From the NCBI GenBank assembly GCA_965205845.1, contig CBDBIG010000004.1, forward strand, positions 186,001 to 250,000: a stretch of DNA of 64,000 nt. Direction: 5' to 3'. Each line of letters opens with the position of its first letter. Positions within the stretch are counted from its first letter, which is position 1. Shown piece after piece: positions 45,893 through 54,208 of the stretch. The notes under the pieces are model-generated. The model saw only the letters and a program-made list of their open reading frames with translations, was not told the origin of the DNA and ran no database searches. The stretch is from CBDBIG01 sp965205845 [NCBI: bacterium]. Its GTDB lineage: Bacteria > SAR324. A program made the translations under genes and the position numbers.

Positions 45893-46420
45893 TTAGTCGC
45901 GGCTTAAATGCAAAGGCTCTTCCTCTTGGCGTGGGTTAATCCCAGCAATACCGCGAGGCCCTTTTTCTTGGATCATCTTTTGTAGATCGATAATCCCATC
46001 GAGCACGGCTTCGGGACGCGGTGGGCAGCCTGCAATGTACACATCCACAGGAATAACGCGATCAATGCCTGCAACGGCAGCATAATTTTGGTAAAATCCC
46101 CCCGAGGATGCGCAAGCACCAAAAGCAATGACCCATTTTGGCTCTGCCATTTGCTCATAGACGCGCTTGAGCACAGGGGCCATTTTGTGGTTTACGGTAC
46201 CTACCACAAACAGCAGATCTGACTGCCGCGGCGAAAAGCGTGGGATTTCACAGCCAAAGCGTGCGCCATCGTAATGAGGGCCATAAACGGCCATAAATTC
46301 CATGCCACAACAAGCAGTTACAAAAGGGTACTGAAACAGCGAAAATTTGCGTGCCCAATTAATGACGTTGTCCAGTTTGGTGGTTACATAGCTCTCTGCC
46401 AGTGGGTTTTTCACTCCCAT
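45893..46420 (-). CDS. nuoB: NADH-quinone oxidoreductase subunit B
   Basis: NuoB carries iron-sulfur cluster N2, the last carrier before quinone. Ligands are visible: the CC pair in PFVTACCGMEFMA, Cys in VIAFGACASSGGF and Cys in VYIAGCPPRPEAV. The start at ATG 46420 (MGVKNPLAESYVTTKLD) overlaps the nuoA stop and gives 175 residues; the longer frame to 46531 is the nuoA region. The spacing to nuoC is 99 bases. It acts at the inner membrane, cytoplasmic side. Confidence 0.95.
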   Translation of the reverse strand: MGVKNPLAESYVTTKLDNVINWARKFSLFQYPFVTACCGMEFMAVYGPHYDGARFGCEIPRFSPRQSDLLFVVGTVNHKMAPVLKRVYEQMAEPKWVIAFGACASSGGFYQNYAAVAGIDRVIPVDVYIAGCPPRPEAVLDGIIDLQKMIQEKGPRGIAGINPRQEEEPLHLSRD

Positions 46421-46770
46421 TCCAATGCCCCCTTTTTCCAGTCGTACGCCAAACCCAAAATTAAAATGAAGAAAAAGACCGCCATCACACCCAAGCCATG
46501 CCAGCCCAATTGACGAAACACCACAGCCCACGGGTAAAAGAACACAATTTCGACATCAAAAATTAAAAATGCCAATGCCACCATGTAAAAGCGCACGCTA
46601 TAGCGTTTGTTGCCAAAACCGACCGAGGGCATACCCGATTCAAACGGGGCTTGTTTTACGGCACTGGTTTGTTTAGGACCGAGCAAAACGCTGAGCGTGG
46701 TAAACAGCAAACCAACGCCAACGGCAACCCCAATCACAAACAACACAGGTAAATATTCGGCAGCACTCAT
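46411..46770 (-). CDS. nuoA: NADH-quinone oxidoreductase subunit A
   Basis: This small three-TM subunit of complex I (119 residues from ATG 46770) has the conserved loop KQAPFESGMPSVGFGNKRYSVRFYMVALAFLIFDVEIVFFYPWAV. The frame extends upstream to 46815, but MSAAEYLPVL is the usual type of start. Its stop (46411-46413) overlaps the nuoB start by 10 bases, showing tight translational coupling. Confidence 0.95.
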   Translation of the reverse strand: MSAAEYLPVLFVIGVAVGVGLLFTTLSVLLGPKQTSAVKQAPFESGMPSVGFGNKRYSVRFYMVALAFLIFDVEIVFFYPWAVVFRQLGWHGLGVMAVFFFILILGLAYDWKKGALEWE

Positions 46771-47732
46771 AAAATGGTGGTTTACATCCTTAAAAGCAGG
46801 CGGTTGGATGCCCAATGTTATGCGCTAAAGACGCACGCACGCTGTTGGCCACTTGGCAACGAGCGAACAAAACCGCATGCGCAAGCCCATAGGCATGCGA
46901 AGCCCAGCCAAGCGTTTGCAACAAGCATCACAGGCCCATGCTAGCCCTAATGCCAAAAAAATGTCAAAGGCGTTTTTGGTTCCCTTTTGATGTTAAGGAA
47001 GAAAACCTTTGGTTTCGCTGTAGACGTTCACATGCTTTGTCACTTTCGTTCAGAAAGGTTTCACACGGGTGGTTTTGCCGCAGAGCTTTTGGTGGCATGT
47101 TTTCACCGTACAATGAATCCATTGAGTGAATGTATCGAAGCTCGGGCTTTGGGTGTCGATTGAGCAAGGGAAGAGCGAAATGGCCTCAATTTGAAGATTT
47201 TTGGGTTCACCCCCTGGTGCACTCTTAAGGATGCGGTCGCCTTTTGATTGTTTTTGCTTTTTGATGATACACTGACGCCCGTCGAGTTGGTAAAAAGCGC
47301 TTAGGCTTATCCATAGGTAGGAAGAAATTTGAAGCTTGATAGACCACCTCTCAGGGGCCGTTTGAGGGTTTTTCAGGTGGCATCAGCCAAGGCGCAATCC
47401 AAGGAACCACCGCTTCAGGTGCACCGGCATTGTAAAATATGCTGCCCTGGGCCTTATTAAACGCGCTGCTTTAATGTGCCGCTGACCGAGGCTCGAATAC
47501 GATGGGTTAGTCTTCTCACCTATAACCTCGGAGGCGGAACATTCCATCGGGGAACCCTGGGCCGCAAAGCCAACCGTGAAGCACCCACCGAATTGCCGAA
47601 ATCAGTTCATGCGCTGGGTCTAGGCTGGTGTCCATACAAAAAAAGGGCCGATCCGTCGATGGGGGGTTCGAGAATGGCCCGTACGCACTCTACACAAGCG
47701 ACATTTCTAATTTATGCTTGCGCTTCATCCAA
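46771..47732. other. Long intergenic region upstream of nuoA
   Basis: Almost 1 kb without a recognisable gene. It has a fragment of the dispersed repeat (CACATGCTTTGTCACT, about 47030). The nuo promoter is expected near 46800-46900 but is not obvious. Frames such as 47476-47763 have no support. Confidence 0.4.
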
Positions 47733-48401
47733 TCAAGGCATAGTACGATCCAAAAATTTATAGAATAAAGGGCCATGATTGTGATGAATCAGGTGGCAGA
47801 GCTCATGGATTACAACATATTCAATGCATCCTTTAGGGGTTTGAATCAGGTTAAGGTTAAGTGTCAACTGCCCTTTGGTTGATAAACTGCCCCATCTCTT
47901 GTCCATCTTCTGTAATTTTAGGTTTGGTTTTTCGAGGCCTCCCTTTTTAAATCCTTCCCAGCAGTCAGCAAAAATTTTTGAAAGGCACATTTTCGCCCGC
48001 CGTTTATACCAAGCATCCATGATCCCTTTAATATGGGACGGCGAATCGTGAACGCACTCGATATGGAAATACCCATTTTTGAGGAGAACTTTGTCTCGTT
48101 CTGATTTCTTAACTTTAAGGCGATATTTTCGACCAAGATAGAGATGACTCTCACCCCCAATATATCTTCTTTCTGGTGTACGAGGATCAAGCTGATTAAA
48201 ATACGCAATTTGGTGCTTAATCCATCGCGCTCTTTTTTTGATTTTTTCTTCGATGGCTTCAAGCGTCGATGAGCCAGGTGCTTTGGCCACAACACTTTTG
48301 TCAGGATGAACCGCAATTTCCAGTGACTTACGGTTCATCAGCAGCAATTCATAGTCGATTTCAGTTTTACCGTAGCGGACCCGGCGGGCGATGCTTTTCA
48401 T
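47733..48401 (-). CDS. YgjP-like metallopeptidase-fold protein, C-terminus clipped
   Basis: The protein begins MKSIARRVRYGKTEIDYELLLMNRKSLEIAVHPD and contains RWGSLSTKGQLTLNLNLIQTPKGCIEYVVIHELCHLIHHNHGPLFYKFLDRTMP, the YgjP (DUF45) signature with an HELCH zinc motif. Family members usually carry another 10-20 residues after this point, so the end is probably truncated by a stop. It is coupled to hsdR: its ATG overlaps the hsdR TGA (ATGA). YgjP-type genes often accompany type I restriction operons; their role there is not established. Confidence 0.8.
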   Translation of the reverse strand: MKSIARRVRYGKTEIDYELLLMNRKSLEIAVHPDKSVVAKAPGSSTLEAIEEKIKKRARWIKHQIAYFNQLDPRTPERRYIGGESHLYLGRKYRLKVKKSERDKVLLKNGYFHIECVHDSPSHIKGIMDAWYKRRAKMCLSKIFADCWEGFKKGGLEKPNLKLQKMDKRWGSLSTKGQLTLNLNLIQTPKGCIEYVVIHELCHLIHHNHGPLFYKFLDRTMP

Positions 48402-49850
48402 GCTGCACGCCTCCGGCTTTCGGAAGTTTGCATCACCTTTTCAATGATCAAATTCATCTGTTCGCTACCCAATGGCACACCAAACCTGCCTTTGAGTTCA
48501 TCACAAAAAAAATCGTCCATGTTATCGATGACGGCGTTCCGAGCACTTTCATCTGCCCAGAAGTCAACCTTCCAGTGGTTATCAATGATGCGCTTTATAG
48601 CCAAAGACGTCTCAACACAAGCAGCTTCGATCTGTTCGTTTTCAGCCCCGTACTTTGTAAAGTATGGCCAAACAACACCGTAATAGGCACAGGCTTCATC
48701 ATTCTCTTTGATACTTTCCGGAACATCTTCGATGGTGTTTTGAAACCACTTTATCTCTGATGTCGCTGTCCTTACTCAGGTAATCCAAGCCTGATATTCT
48801 GCGTGCTTTCCAATCATCAATGGCTTGCTGGATTAGCTTTGAGAACTTCTCGTAAAACGCCGGATCTTCATGCATTTTCTCGTTGATAGCCTTCCTTGTG
48901 GCATATGCAATCGTGTCAGCCTTTGCTGCGGTCGATTGCCTCGAGTAAATGTCTTGACCTCGCTTCACCACACCAAAGGTTTGATCATCAAGGATATCGA
49001 CGGGTTCGTTCAGCTGGATGACTTCATTTGCCTGAATATGTGTATCAAGAAGTTTTTTGATTTTTGGCTCATAATCACGGTAGTCAATGGCCTCAGCATA
49101 TCTGAGCTTCACAGATGCTTTCAGGTTTTGGAATCGTTTCAGATCGCGCTTATACATTGTGAACTTTACCTCAGCGGTATTCTTGATGAATTTATCCGTT
49201 GAGAGCGCAATCCCAAGGGTTTTGCTGTATTTAAAAAGGTATTCGTAGAAATCTTCACGCAGCGCATCATCGGCCAGAAGTATCTCAAAAGCCTCTTCAT
49301 CCTGGTTCTTAACCTCATGGAATACATCCCAAAGATCTGAATGGCGCTGTGGCAGCATTTTCACTTCTTCGTTAACAGAAATTAGGGTTCCTGCGAGGTC
49401 TTCTTCATCAAACCCCTCAAGAGCACCATACATTGTGAGTGCTTTATCCAATTCCCCCAGCACGCTGGCATAATCGATGATATAGCCAAAAACTTTATCC
49501 TTATGCAGACGGTTTACACGCACAATGGCCTGCAAAAGCGTGTGTTCGCGTAGGGTACGGCACAGGTATAAAGCCGTGTTTCTCGGTGCATCGAAGCCCG
49601 TGAGGAGCTTATCAACAACGATCAGGATTTCAGGCTCATCGCCATTTTTAAACTGTTTGATGATTTGCTTGGTGTATTCCCCTTGGGAACCAAAGCGCTT
49701 CATCATTTTACCCCAAAACCTACCCACTTCATTGGTTGGGCCTTCGTCAACCTCTTCATGTCCTTCGCGTGTATCGCGGTGCAGAGATAATGACCTCTGA
49801 GCTAACAAACCCGATGTTAATAGACGCCAGCAAAGGCTTTCTTTCAAGAT
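48398..49850 (-). pseudogene. hsdR: Type I restriction enzyme R subunit, 5'-truncated and frameshifted
   Basis: The C-terminal half of HsdR is present: RDTREGHEEVDEGPTNEVGRFWGKMMKRFG, EPEILIVVDKLLTGFDAPRNTALYLCRTLREHTLLQAIVRVNRLHKDK (helicase motifs V and VI region), then helical C-terminal sequence. A single extra A near 48743 shifts the frame from DIRDKVVSK into TIEDVPESIKENDEACAYYGVVWPYFTKYG and the final MAIKRIIDNHWKVDFWADES, ending at 48398. The nuclease and first helicase half are missing at the junction with fkbM-like DNA near 49850. No hsdM or hsdS is seen, so the system is defunct here. Confidence 0.8.
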
Positions 49851-49905
49851 ACTTTCGTGGTACTTCATAAATTTCTCAGTTCTACGCAATAGGAAAACGA
49901 TTACC

Positions 49906-50757
49906 ATGTATTCATATGCCCCAGGATTTGGAAAAATAGAACTCGTTTCTTACTATCAAGAATTTTCAAAGTACTATCCAATTTGTGAACCACAGACCAA
50001 GGCATGGTTCTCATCTCATATTAAACCTCACTGGATAATATTTGATGTGGGGGCGAACATTGGCTATTACACCATTCAATTTTCAAAACTAGGGCACAAG
50101 GTATACGCCTTTGAGCCCACAGAAACTGTGAAAATGTTGAAAGAAAACCTTGCACATCATCGGTGCCATAATGTTGAAATTATCAAAGCTCCAGTAGGTG
50201 CAAAACAGGAGACAAGAGAAGATCTGGTTTATCAAATATGGGGGAACGAGCCCGTAAAAAACCTTTGGAAGTTTATTACCCTGGACGCCTTTGTTCAAGA
50301 GCATGGCATTGTAAAATTGGATTGCATTAAAATCGATGTTGACTCATACGATTTGGATGTTTTAAAGGGGGCCAAGGAAACGATTAAAACATTGAAACCA
50401 TTTGTAGTCTTTGAAATTGTTAATAAAACCCTTGAGAAACGACAATTAACCAGAAAAGACGTATTCGAATGGCTTTATGACGGTTTAAACGTAACCCAAA
50501 TGTTCTGTTTGGACGCTGAAAATTTTTTGTTTAAATCAGGCAGCAATCTAGGGAGACAGAGTCGTTTTGCGCCTCAAAAAGTCACCCTTGCTAAACATAA
50601 CAACCAACTAGAGGTGGTTTGGAAAAACTGTGCTCCATTTTATTTCCATCCTCAAAATTTAACCTTGGCAAAACTGCGCAACCCGTTGGTTCGCATGCTT
50701 CGCAGCGTACTCCCTAAAGGGGGATATTACTGGCTTAGAAAAATATATCGTCGCTGA
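49906..50757 (+). CDS. FkbM-family methyltransferase
   Basis: The SAM-binding motif IIFDVGANIGYYTIQFSKLGHKVYAFEPT and the later DCIKIDVDSYDLDVLKGAKETIKTLKPFVVFEI are characteristic of FkbM-type O- or N-methyltransferases, common in surface polysaccharide and secondary-metabolite clusters. The 283-residue protein appears complete with a basic C-terminus (LRSVLPKGGYYWLRKIYRR). Its ATG lies next to the breakpoint of hsdR, so it probably arrived with the event that truncated the restriction gene. The sequence is more AT-rich than its neighbours, consistent with transfer. Acceptor unknown. Confidence 0.85.
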   Translation: MYSYAPGFGKIELVSYYQEFSKYYPICEPQTKAWFSSHIKPHWIIFDVGANIGYYTIQFSKLGHKVYAFEPTETVKMLKENLAHHRCHNVEIIKAPVGAKQETREDLVYQIWGNEPVKNLWKFITLDAFVQEHGIVKLDCIKIDVDSYDLDVLKGAKETIKTLKPFVVFEIVNKTLEKRQLTRKDVFEWLYDGLNVTQMFCLDAENFLFKSGSNLGRQSRFAPQKVTLAKHNNQLEVVWKNCAPFYFHPQNLTLAKLRNPLVRMLRSVLPKGGYYWLRKIYRR

Positions 50758-50928
50758 GTTAAAAAATGCGAATAACCCATTGCTTTTTATAAGCATACCC
50801 TGTCGACGCTCAAGGCTTTTTTTGGGGCTTTTCTGCAGACTTAAGTAATACCACGTAACGTTTTAATGACCGAAATCATCGCCATACAGCCATGCGGTGC
50901 TTTTTATTTTGTCATAAAAACGCTAGGC

Positions 50929-50945
50929 TACCCCCTTAGGGGGTA
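50929..50945. other. GC-rich hairpin
   Basis: TACCCCCTTAGGGGGTA is a perfect 7-bp stem with a 3-base loop between the fkbM-like gene and the small secreted protein gene. It has no T tail, so it is not a canonical terminator. Confidence 0.5.
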
Positions 50946-50992
50946 CTGGGTTCATTCAAATCAAAAACCTATCTATTGATTGCGTAAATGCG

Positions 50993-51445
50993 ATGATGTA
51001 CAAAGGCATGCTAGGTCCCAAGTTGAAAACGGCCATTCTTTGCACAACCTTGGTGTTCTTAAGTGGGTTTTTAATGGGACTTGGCGGCGGGGATAACGGC
51101 GAGGGTTCTCGCATTCCTTTGCCCCCCACAAACCATACGGTGCTGGTGCGCGATATTCAGGGGCGTTCTCTTGAGGCAAGGCGCTTTAACTGCGAAGGGC
51201 GCGTTAGTCTGCGTGGCCTCCATGGCGCGGGTAGCGTTTCTCTACCTTTTGCCAAGCTTAAGCGCATTGAGCGAAAAGCGGTGACTACCCCCCAAAATCC
51301 GCAAATGGCTTTGGCAAAGGCCACCTTAAAAAGTGGTGCTACTTTTGATTTGGCCATCGCGCGGAGCAGCAAATGTTATGGTGAAACCGATTTGGGGGAC
51401 TATGAGATCTTTTTTAAAGATATTGCACGCCTCGATTTTCGCTGA
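50993..51445 (+). CDS. Small exported or membrane-anchored protein, unknown function
   Basis: A hydrophobic N-terminal segment (KTAILCTTLVFLSGFLMGLGGG) is followed by a folded domain of about 95 residues (HTVLVRDIQGRSLEARRFNCEGRVSLRGLHGAGSVSLPFAKLKRIE...KATLKSGATFDLAIARSSKCYGETDLGDYEIFFKDIARLDF). The domain has two Cys and the look of a compact beta fold with two related halves, each ending in the pattern F..(L/I).R(I/L). The start may be the second Met (50996) or ATG 51008. I do not recognise the family. Confidence 0.65.
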   Translation: MMYKGMLGPKLKTAILCTTLVFLSGFLMGLGGGDNGEGSRIPLPPTNHTVLVRDIQGRSLEARRFNCEGRVSLRGLHGAGSVSLPFAKLKRIERKAVTTPQNPQMALAKATLKSGATFDLAIARSSKCYGETDLGDYEIFFKDIARLDFR

Positions 51446-51456
51446 TATGCGGCCTT

Positions 51457-51547
51457 GGAGAGATGACCGAGTGGCTTAAGGTGCACGCCTGGAAAGCGTG
51501 TGTGCGTTTGTAGCGTACCGAGGGTTCGAATCCCTCTCTCTCCGCCA
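51457..51547 (+). tRNA. tRNA-Ser (anticodon GGA)
   Basis: Acceptor stem GGAGAGA/TCTCTCC, anticodon arm CACGC-CTGGAAA-GCGTG (anticodon GGA), a long variable arm, T-arm GAGGG-TTCGAAT-CCCTC, discriminator G and encoded CCA (51545-51547). The 91-base length is typical of class II tRNAs. Confidence 0.96.
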
Positions 51548-52132
51548 TTTACCTACAGTGAGCTTCTCTATGCTGCTGTCGCTATAGCCTAAAAAGCCCA
51601 GTATTTTCAGGGTTTCCTGCATTGTGCACCTGACTTCGCTTTTCTAAAAAACGCCCCGTTTTTCTCTAATTTTTCTCCTATATATGCCCCTTTCCTGAAA
51701 AACACCGTACTTGGAAAAGCGAAGTACGGCGCTTTGAGTCATGTAAAATCAAGGTTTTGGCAATTGACCGGTTCGCACCAATCTATGGGTGGCATTGTCA
51801 CTCATCAGGTGAGATATGAAACTTGGAATGGTAACAAACACGGTTTTTGTGGTCTTTATAATCTTCTAATGGATCGCTGTCATATATGCCAAAGAACTTC
51901 TGAAACACCTTTTTCAGCCTTGCTTTTGTTTCTTTTGATTGCGGTTAGCCTTTGGATTATCCCAAGTGAACTAGCCTCTCTCATCTGCAAAGCCTTCCAG
52001 CAGATTCCATTGTTTATTCGGAGAAGCGGTTCGGCCATCTGTGTGAAGTTATAAACTTGAGAGACTCTGTCATCGCCGGTGTTGCATGTGACACGCACCG
52101 TATGGCCATCAAGTAAACTTGATCGCTGTAGC
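51548..52132. other. Decayed region with an unrecognised minus-strand remnant
   Basis: On the minus strand about 52125-51780 reads LLDGHTVRVTCNTGDDRVSQVYNFTQMAEPLLRINNGICWKALQMREASSLGIIQRLTAIKRN..., which looks like genuine protein without a start. I cannot name it. The rest shows no gene. Confidence 0.4.
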
Positions 52133-52222
52133 GGGACACTTGCTTTGCCACTTTGGGACACTTGCTTTGCCACTTTGGGACACTTGCTTTGCCACTTTGG
52201 GACACTTGCTTTGCCACTGGTC
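52133..52222. repeat. Four 22-bp tandem repeats, putative transposase-binding sites
   Basis: Units start at 52133, 52155, 52177 and 52199. Each is GGGACACTTGCTTTGCCAC plus a short variable tail. The innermost unit continues into CACTGGTC, matching the inverted ends at 17595 and 21144. Arrays of about 22-bp sites at an end are typical of Mu-like (MuA) and IS21-like (IstA) elements. Confidence 0.7.
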
Positions 52223-52344
52223 ATTCTGGTGACTCTTTGTATTAGCATGTTTTTTGCGTAAGGGTTTAACTGAGGTTAGTGCTTCTAGTATCCGACCTCG
52301 GGCTTTGGGTAGGGTTTGATGGACAAGCAGAAAATTTTTTTTGC

Positions 52345-52662
52345 CCCTTGACGTGCTCAACCGCTACGATGCAAAAAACACCCCCTTCTACCTCGACTTA
52401 GCCCCACCACGGGCACGAAAACGACTACGGCAAGGTTTTTTTGTTGAGCGAAGACTTTGAAAGTCTCGCAACGGTTAAAGGGCAAGGCAAGTTTCTACTG
52501 AGCATCAACGATACACCCAAAATGCGCGAATGCTTTGCTGGATTTAATCGCGCTTTCATCCTGACGGGCTACACGACAGGGAAACCACAAAAACACCGTT
52601 TCAAACAGGTAACAGAACTCCTTATCAGCAATTTCAACTTCCCTGCCAACCAAGCAGCCTAA
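52345..52662 (+). pseudogene. D12-class adenine methylase (Dam) C-terminal remnant
   Basis: It reads DVLNRYDAKNTPFYLDLA, then in the shifted frame HGHENDYGK, LLSEDFESLATVKG and GKFLLSINDTPKMRECFAGFNRAFILTGYTTGKPQKHRFKQVTELLISNFNFPANQAA to the stop at 52662. The catalytic motif shows the same GACTTAGCCC lesion as the copies at 20.7 and 11.3 kb. The N-terminal half is absent. Confidence 0.65.
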
Positions 52663-52759
52663 CAAAGGGGGCAAGCGATTGATGGTAAAATCGATAGGTA
52701 AAAAGATGCCATCTGAAATTAAACGGCGAAACCGACGGTGGCAAAGCATGTAAACTTTT

Positions 52760-52921
52760 ACAAGCCCTAGCAACTTTGAGCAAAAGCCACACCCAAGGCC
52801 TTAAGGGCTGGGTTTGAGATTAAATGGATGAAAATGCGGGCAAATTAGCCCGAGTGCGAATCTGAGCACCTTACCAAAACCAAAGCGCACCCTCAGAGCA
52901 TCTCCGTCCAGAGCTGCAATT
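52760..52921 (+). pseudogene. Com-like zinc-finger scrap
   Basis: Pieces in different frames read GFEIK followed by KCGQISPSANLSTLPKPK. This parallels IENKCRKCGHISPSAPERP at 7.2 kb. It lies between the dam remnant and the mom remnant, the expected position of com. It is too degraded for a functional product. Confidence 0.35.
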
Positions 52922-53497
52922 CATGGGAAAAGAATGGTTTTGTGCGAACAACGATGATCACCAGCGCCCATCATTTTGGCGTTTATATTCGAGACAAATG
53001 CTTGGGAGTGATCCAGTTTGGAGCCTTATCAAACCCCGTTGTTTGAAGCACATGGTGGCAAAAAGCGTTTATGAGAATTTCCGTGAACTTTGGCCGCATG
53101 TGGCTCAGCGATGAGGCCCCTAAAAAATAGCGAAAGTCGCGCCATTAGCCTATGTATCCGCTTATTAAAACGCTTACGCCCCCGCTTGAAGTGGATCCAA
53201 TCTTTTGCGGACGAACGCTGCGGGCGCTGCGAGCGCTGGTCTCTCAAGCCTCCAATTTTCTTATACTTGGGCGAACACCTCGCTACCTTCGACCCGCTCG
53301 ACGGGCGCGTGTAGCATCAAAAGGCAAAAACCATCAAAGGGCAACCGCCTTACGCACGTTTAAACGCACCTTGGGGCCAATCCCAAAATCTTAAAACTGA
53401 GGCAATTTCGCGACCTCTTCCTCGTAGACCAAAGGGGTCAAAAAAAATATCTGTTTCCCCATCAAACCCTACCCAAAACCCTATGGTCCGATACTAG
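52922..53497 (+). pseudogene. mom: Mom-like DNA modification protein, heavily frameshifted
   Basis: Fragments in several frames match the copy at 7351. They are [106 protein letters not shown] and a tail resembling KPYPKP. At least four indels separate them. The PKNSESRA core of the Mom family is well preserved. The element end begins directly after the tail. Confidence 0.6.
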
Positions 53498-53611
53498 AAG
53501 CACTAACCTCAGTTAAACCCTTACGCAAAAAATATGCCGAAATAAAGAGACCCCAGAATGACCAGTGTAAAAGCAAGTGGCCCAAAGTGTAAAAGCAAGT
53601 GGCCCGCTACA

Positions 53612-54208
53612 GCCAGAGTTGTTGCATATCTGCGGGCAGTGGGGTTGTAAACTGCAGTGGTTGTTGGGTGCCGGGGTGCGTAAAACCAAGGGTTTGTGCG
53701 TGCAGTGCCTGCCTGCCTAGGCTTTGAATTTAGAGGGCAAAGCCTTTGAGGCGAGCTTGGCATTAAGCACTCCATGGGTGCGTTTGTTTGCTAGTTGGCC
53801 AAAATGGTTTGCCAGAGTTGTTGCATATCTGCGGGCAGTGGGGTTGTAAACTGCAGTGGTTGTTGGGTGCCGGGGTGCGTAAAACCAAGGGTTTGTGCGT
53901 GCAGTGCCTGCCTGCCTGCCTGCCTGCCTAGGCTTTGAATTTAGAGGGCAAAGCCTTTGAGGCGAGCTTGGCATTAAGCACTCCATGGGTGCGTTTGTTT
54001 GCTAGTTGGCCAAAATGGTTTGCCAGAGTTGTTGCATATCTGCGGGCAGTGGGGTTGTAAACTGCAGTGGTTGTTGGGTGCCGGGGTGCGTAAAACCAAG
54101 GGTTTGTGCGTGCAGTGCCTGCCTGCCTGCCTGCCTAGGCTTTGAATTTAGAGGGCAAAGCCTTTGAGGCGAGCTTGGCATTAAGCACTCCATGGGTGCG
54201 TTTGTTTG
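53612..54208. repeat. Three extra tandem copies of the rluD 3' end with variable (TGCC)n
   Basis: Units begin at about 53612, 53811 and 54022; the fourth unit (54229 on) is the real rluD end. Unit length is 199, 211 and 207 bp, the difference being the number of TGCC repeats. Each unit carries the last 40 or so rluD codons, its stop and about 75 bp downstream. The units are nearly identical, so the expansion is recent. Confidence 0.93.

Larger units (their letters stand above)
52201..53603 (+). mobile_element. Remnant element with dam-com-mom between two inverted right ends
   Basis: The same end sequence occurs twice facing outward. On the minus strand (52335-52201) and on the plus strand (53455-53603) it runs: mom tail (ATCAAACCCTACCCAAA), CACTAACCTCAGTTAAAC, GCAAAAAAxATG, then the GACCAGTG...AAAGCAAGTG site. 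Between them are pieces of dam, a com-like finger and a mom-like gene, in that order. In Mu, com-mom lies next to the right end. Two right ends suggest an inversion or two overlapping elements. Confidence 0.5.

Noticed and set aside
52133-52222. CRISPR array
   Set aside because: The 22-bp units are directly adjacent without spacers, so this is a tandem site array and not CRISPR.
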